Shown here: piece by piece, positions 6,116 to 7,600 of the stretch
How positions within the stretch are numbered: position 1 is the stretch's first letter
How the letters are laid out: every line of letters starts with the position of its first letter
Origin: CAJXCL01 sp036011265
GTDB lineage: Bacteria; Nitrospinota; Nitrospinia; CAJXCL01
Assembly: GCA_036011265.1 (NCBI GenBank)
Contig: DASCNB010000002.1
Location: 1 to 7,600 of the forward strand
Length of the DNA: 7,600 bases
Direction: 5' to 3'
Position numbers and translations under genes: made by a program
The notes under the pieces: generated by a model
Seen by the model: the letters and a program-made list of their open reading frames with translations, nothing else
Database searches by the model: none
Told to the model about the DNA's origin: nothing

Positions 6116-7600
6116 ATGATTAAAAAAAATAGAATTTTATTATTTTATACCGCCAATATTCATTCGTGGCCTTTCCTTCCAAATTCAGTACTAGCCCTCT
6201 CTGGGCCTTTGTTGAAAAGAGGCTACAATCCTATAATAATTGACACAGGTGTTGTGGACTGCCAAGATTTTGATACGGAAAACGTTTTGGCCATAGGGGT
6301 TTCAGCTTATACAGGATCTGGGATTGTTCCAGGAATCAAAGCTTCTAAATATGCCAAGAAAAAAAACAAAGATATACTGGTTGTCTGGGGAGGACCCCAC
6401 CCTACCGCAATTCCAGATCAGGTTGTAAATGAAAACTATATTGATGTTGTTTGCAGAAATGACTCTGAGGACAGCTTTGTAAAGCTTTTGGATGCTTATA
6501 GAGAAGGGAAACCTTTACATGATATAGACGGCATTTCATACAAAAAAGGTGAGAAAATAATCCATAACAAAGAAGCGGCTTTTGTGGATCTTGATTCATG
6601 GGATCGTTATCCCTATGATCTCCTTGATATTTCCAATTATCCTTGTGTCAAGGAGAAATTTTACCTCCAAACAAGCAGGGGCTGCCCTTACAAATGTACA
6701 TTCTGTAGTTACGATCCAGCAAAAAGATGGCGCGGCCGTTCCGCGGAAAATGTTGTTGATGATATAAAATGGGTGATGGAGCGCTTTTCCCCAAAGGAAA
6801 TAGTAGCAGCGGATGCTAACTTTTTTACAAGTAAGAAAAGGGTGCAGAAAATTTGTGAGGGAATCCTCAAAGAAGAAATTCATACTTCTTGGACTGGTAC
6901 CTGCCGTTTTGATTATTTTGTAAAATATAAAGATGAATTCATTGATCTGTTGAAAAAAAGCGGATGCTGTGAGTTGAGTTTTGGAGCGGAATCAGCGTCT
7001 GACGATATTCTCTCCCAACTGAAAAAACAAATTAATTATGCGATGATTGTAGAATCCATTAAAAAAGCAAAAAAGCATAATATTGGAATGAATATATTTT
7101 TTATGGGAGGGTTCCCTAATGAGAAGGATTCAGATGTGGAAAAATCCCTATCCCTCATTGACTGGATTCGGGATTATATGCCAAAGACCAATTTAAACGG
7201 GTTTTTCATATACATGCCTTTCCCCGGTTCAGAACTTTTTAATGATGCTGTAAAATTAGGTTTCAATCTTCCGAAATCTCTGAGCGAATGGGGTATGGTA
7301 GATATTGATATGGTTCATACAAATCAAACAACACCTTGGCTTACAAAAAAGAAAAGGGATCGGCTGGAGACCATTTCCGCCATTGTCAGGTTTAGATTTT
7401 TTGATTCTGAATACAGAAAAATTTCGTTAGAACAAAAAAAGAAGAGGCTATTTGGTTCATTATTTCTGGTAAAAATGTACGAATTGGTTAATGTCTTTTT
7501 CAAACTTTCGGCTAATTTTCGTTGGAGAATACACAATTTTGATTATGCCTATGAGTGGAAACTCTGGGTATATGCGCGGGATAAATTATTAAAACAAGTG
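6116..7600 (+). CDS. Cobalamin-binding-domain radical SAM protein, second paralogue, 3' end beyond window
   Basis: The frame is open from ATG 6116 to the window end (495 codons, no stop seen). An AAGG stretch (6101-6104) lies 11 bases upstream. The product shares most landmarks with the upstream gene: WGGPHPTAIP (91-100), C-x3-C-x2-C (Cys190, Cys194, Cys197 in RGCPYKCTFC), DANFFTSKKRVQKIC (233-247), FGAESASD (289-296), FIYMPFPGSEL and SLSEWG (388-393). Both also end in a hydrophobic tail with EWKLW-type ending. It differs in place of the RGEGEE motif, reading CRNDSEDSF (113-121). The DxHxxG motif is again absent. The length equals the full paralogue, so probably only a few residues and the stop are missing. 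Likely role: the same class of B12-dependent radical chemistry on a related substrate, perhaps a second sequential step. Neighbour spacing of 30 bases supports one operon. Confidence 0.88.
   Translation, partial: MIKKNRILLFYTANIHSWPFLPNSVLALSGPLLKRGYNPIIIDTGVVDCQDFDTENVLAIGVSAYTGSGIVPGIKASKYAKKKNKDILVVWGGPHPTAIPDQVVNENYIDVVCRNDSEDSFVKLLDAYREGKPLHDIDGISYKKGEKIIHNKEAAFVDLDSWDRYPYDLLDISNYPCVKEKFYLQTSRGCPYKCTFCSYDPAKRWRGRSAENVVDDIKWVMERFSPKEIVAADANFFTSKKRVQKICEGILKEEIHTSWTGTCRFDYFVKYKDEFIDLLKKSGCCELSFGAESASDDILSQLKKQINYAMIVESIKKAKKHNIGMNIFFMGGFPNEKDSDVEKSLSLIDWIRDYMPKTNLNGFFIYMPFPGSELFNDAVKLGFNLPKSLSEWGMVDIDMVHTNQTTPWLTKKKRDRLETISAIVRFRFFDSEYRKISLEQKKKRLFGSLFLVKMYELVNVFFKLSANFRWRIHNFDYAYEWKLWVYARDKLLKQV

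Noticed and set aside
6402..6883. Open frames on both strands within 6402-6883
   Set aside because: They lie inside the second B12 radical SAM gene, whose plus-strand frame carries the C-x3-C-x2-C motif and many family motifs. They are shadows.
7324..7536. 70-codon minus-strand open frame near the right edge
   Set aside because: It lies opposite the C-terminal part of the second B12 gene and shows no recognisable features.
1..7600. CRISPR array, tRNA/rRNA gene or insertion sequence
   Set aside because: I saw no regularly spaced direct repeats, tRNA-like cloverleaf, rRNA motifs, transposase motifs or terminal inverted repeats.

Overview
This window is a bacterial-looking, AT-rich stretch with all recognisable genes on the plus strand. 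It reads as part of a cell-surface or secreted glycan biosynthesis locus that also carries an unusual concentration of radical SAM enzymes. No gene gives a secure taxonomic assignment. The strong AT bias, the weak or absent Shine-Dalgarno sequences, and the mix of glycosyltransferases with cobalamin-dependent radical SAM proteins suggest an anaerobic or facultatively anaerobic environmental bacterium. I cannot name the phylum.

Layout. Positions 1-745 hold the 3' part of a sulfotransferase whose start lies before the window. Positions 746-1313 (568 bases) hold no convincing intact gene. They contain short, broken coding-like stretches, one resembling the N-terminus of a small retropepsin-like (clan AA) aspartic protease, plus inverted repeats and a weak promoter candidate. 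From 1314 to the window end five genes follow in one direction, with gaps of 22, 21, 16 and 30 bases: a GT-B (family 4-like) glycosyltransferase, a GT-A (family 2) glycosyltransferase with a hydrophobic tail, a SPASM-type radical SAM enzyme, and two paralogous cobalamin-binding-domain radical SAM proteins. The second paralogue runs off the right edge. Its frame is open from 6116 to 7600 (495 codons, no stop seen), which equals the full length of its upstream paralogue, so it is probably almost complete.

How the genes may work together (inference). The glycosyltransferases would assemble a sugar chain on a lipid or other acceptor at the cytoplasmic face of the membrane. The three radical SAM enzymes would perform difficult C-H chemistry, such as C-methylation, dehydrogenation, epimerisation or ring rearrangement, on a sugar, lipid or precursor. 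The upstream sulfotransferase, if part of the same locus, could sulfate the product. Three radical SAM enzymes next to two glycosyltransferases is the most interesting aspect: the chemistry cannot be read from sequence, and the product may be an undescribed modified glycan or glycolipid.

Base composition is mosaic. Hand counts of single 60-base stretches give 8 G+C at 3301-3360 and 13 at 3781-3840, against 22 at 481-540, 30 at 5161-5220 and 24 at 7141-7200. The family 2 glycosyltransferase and SPASM genes are therefore visibly more AT-rich at the points sampled, which fits assembly of the locus from different sources.
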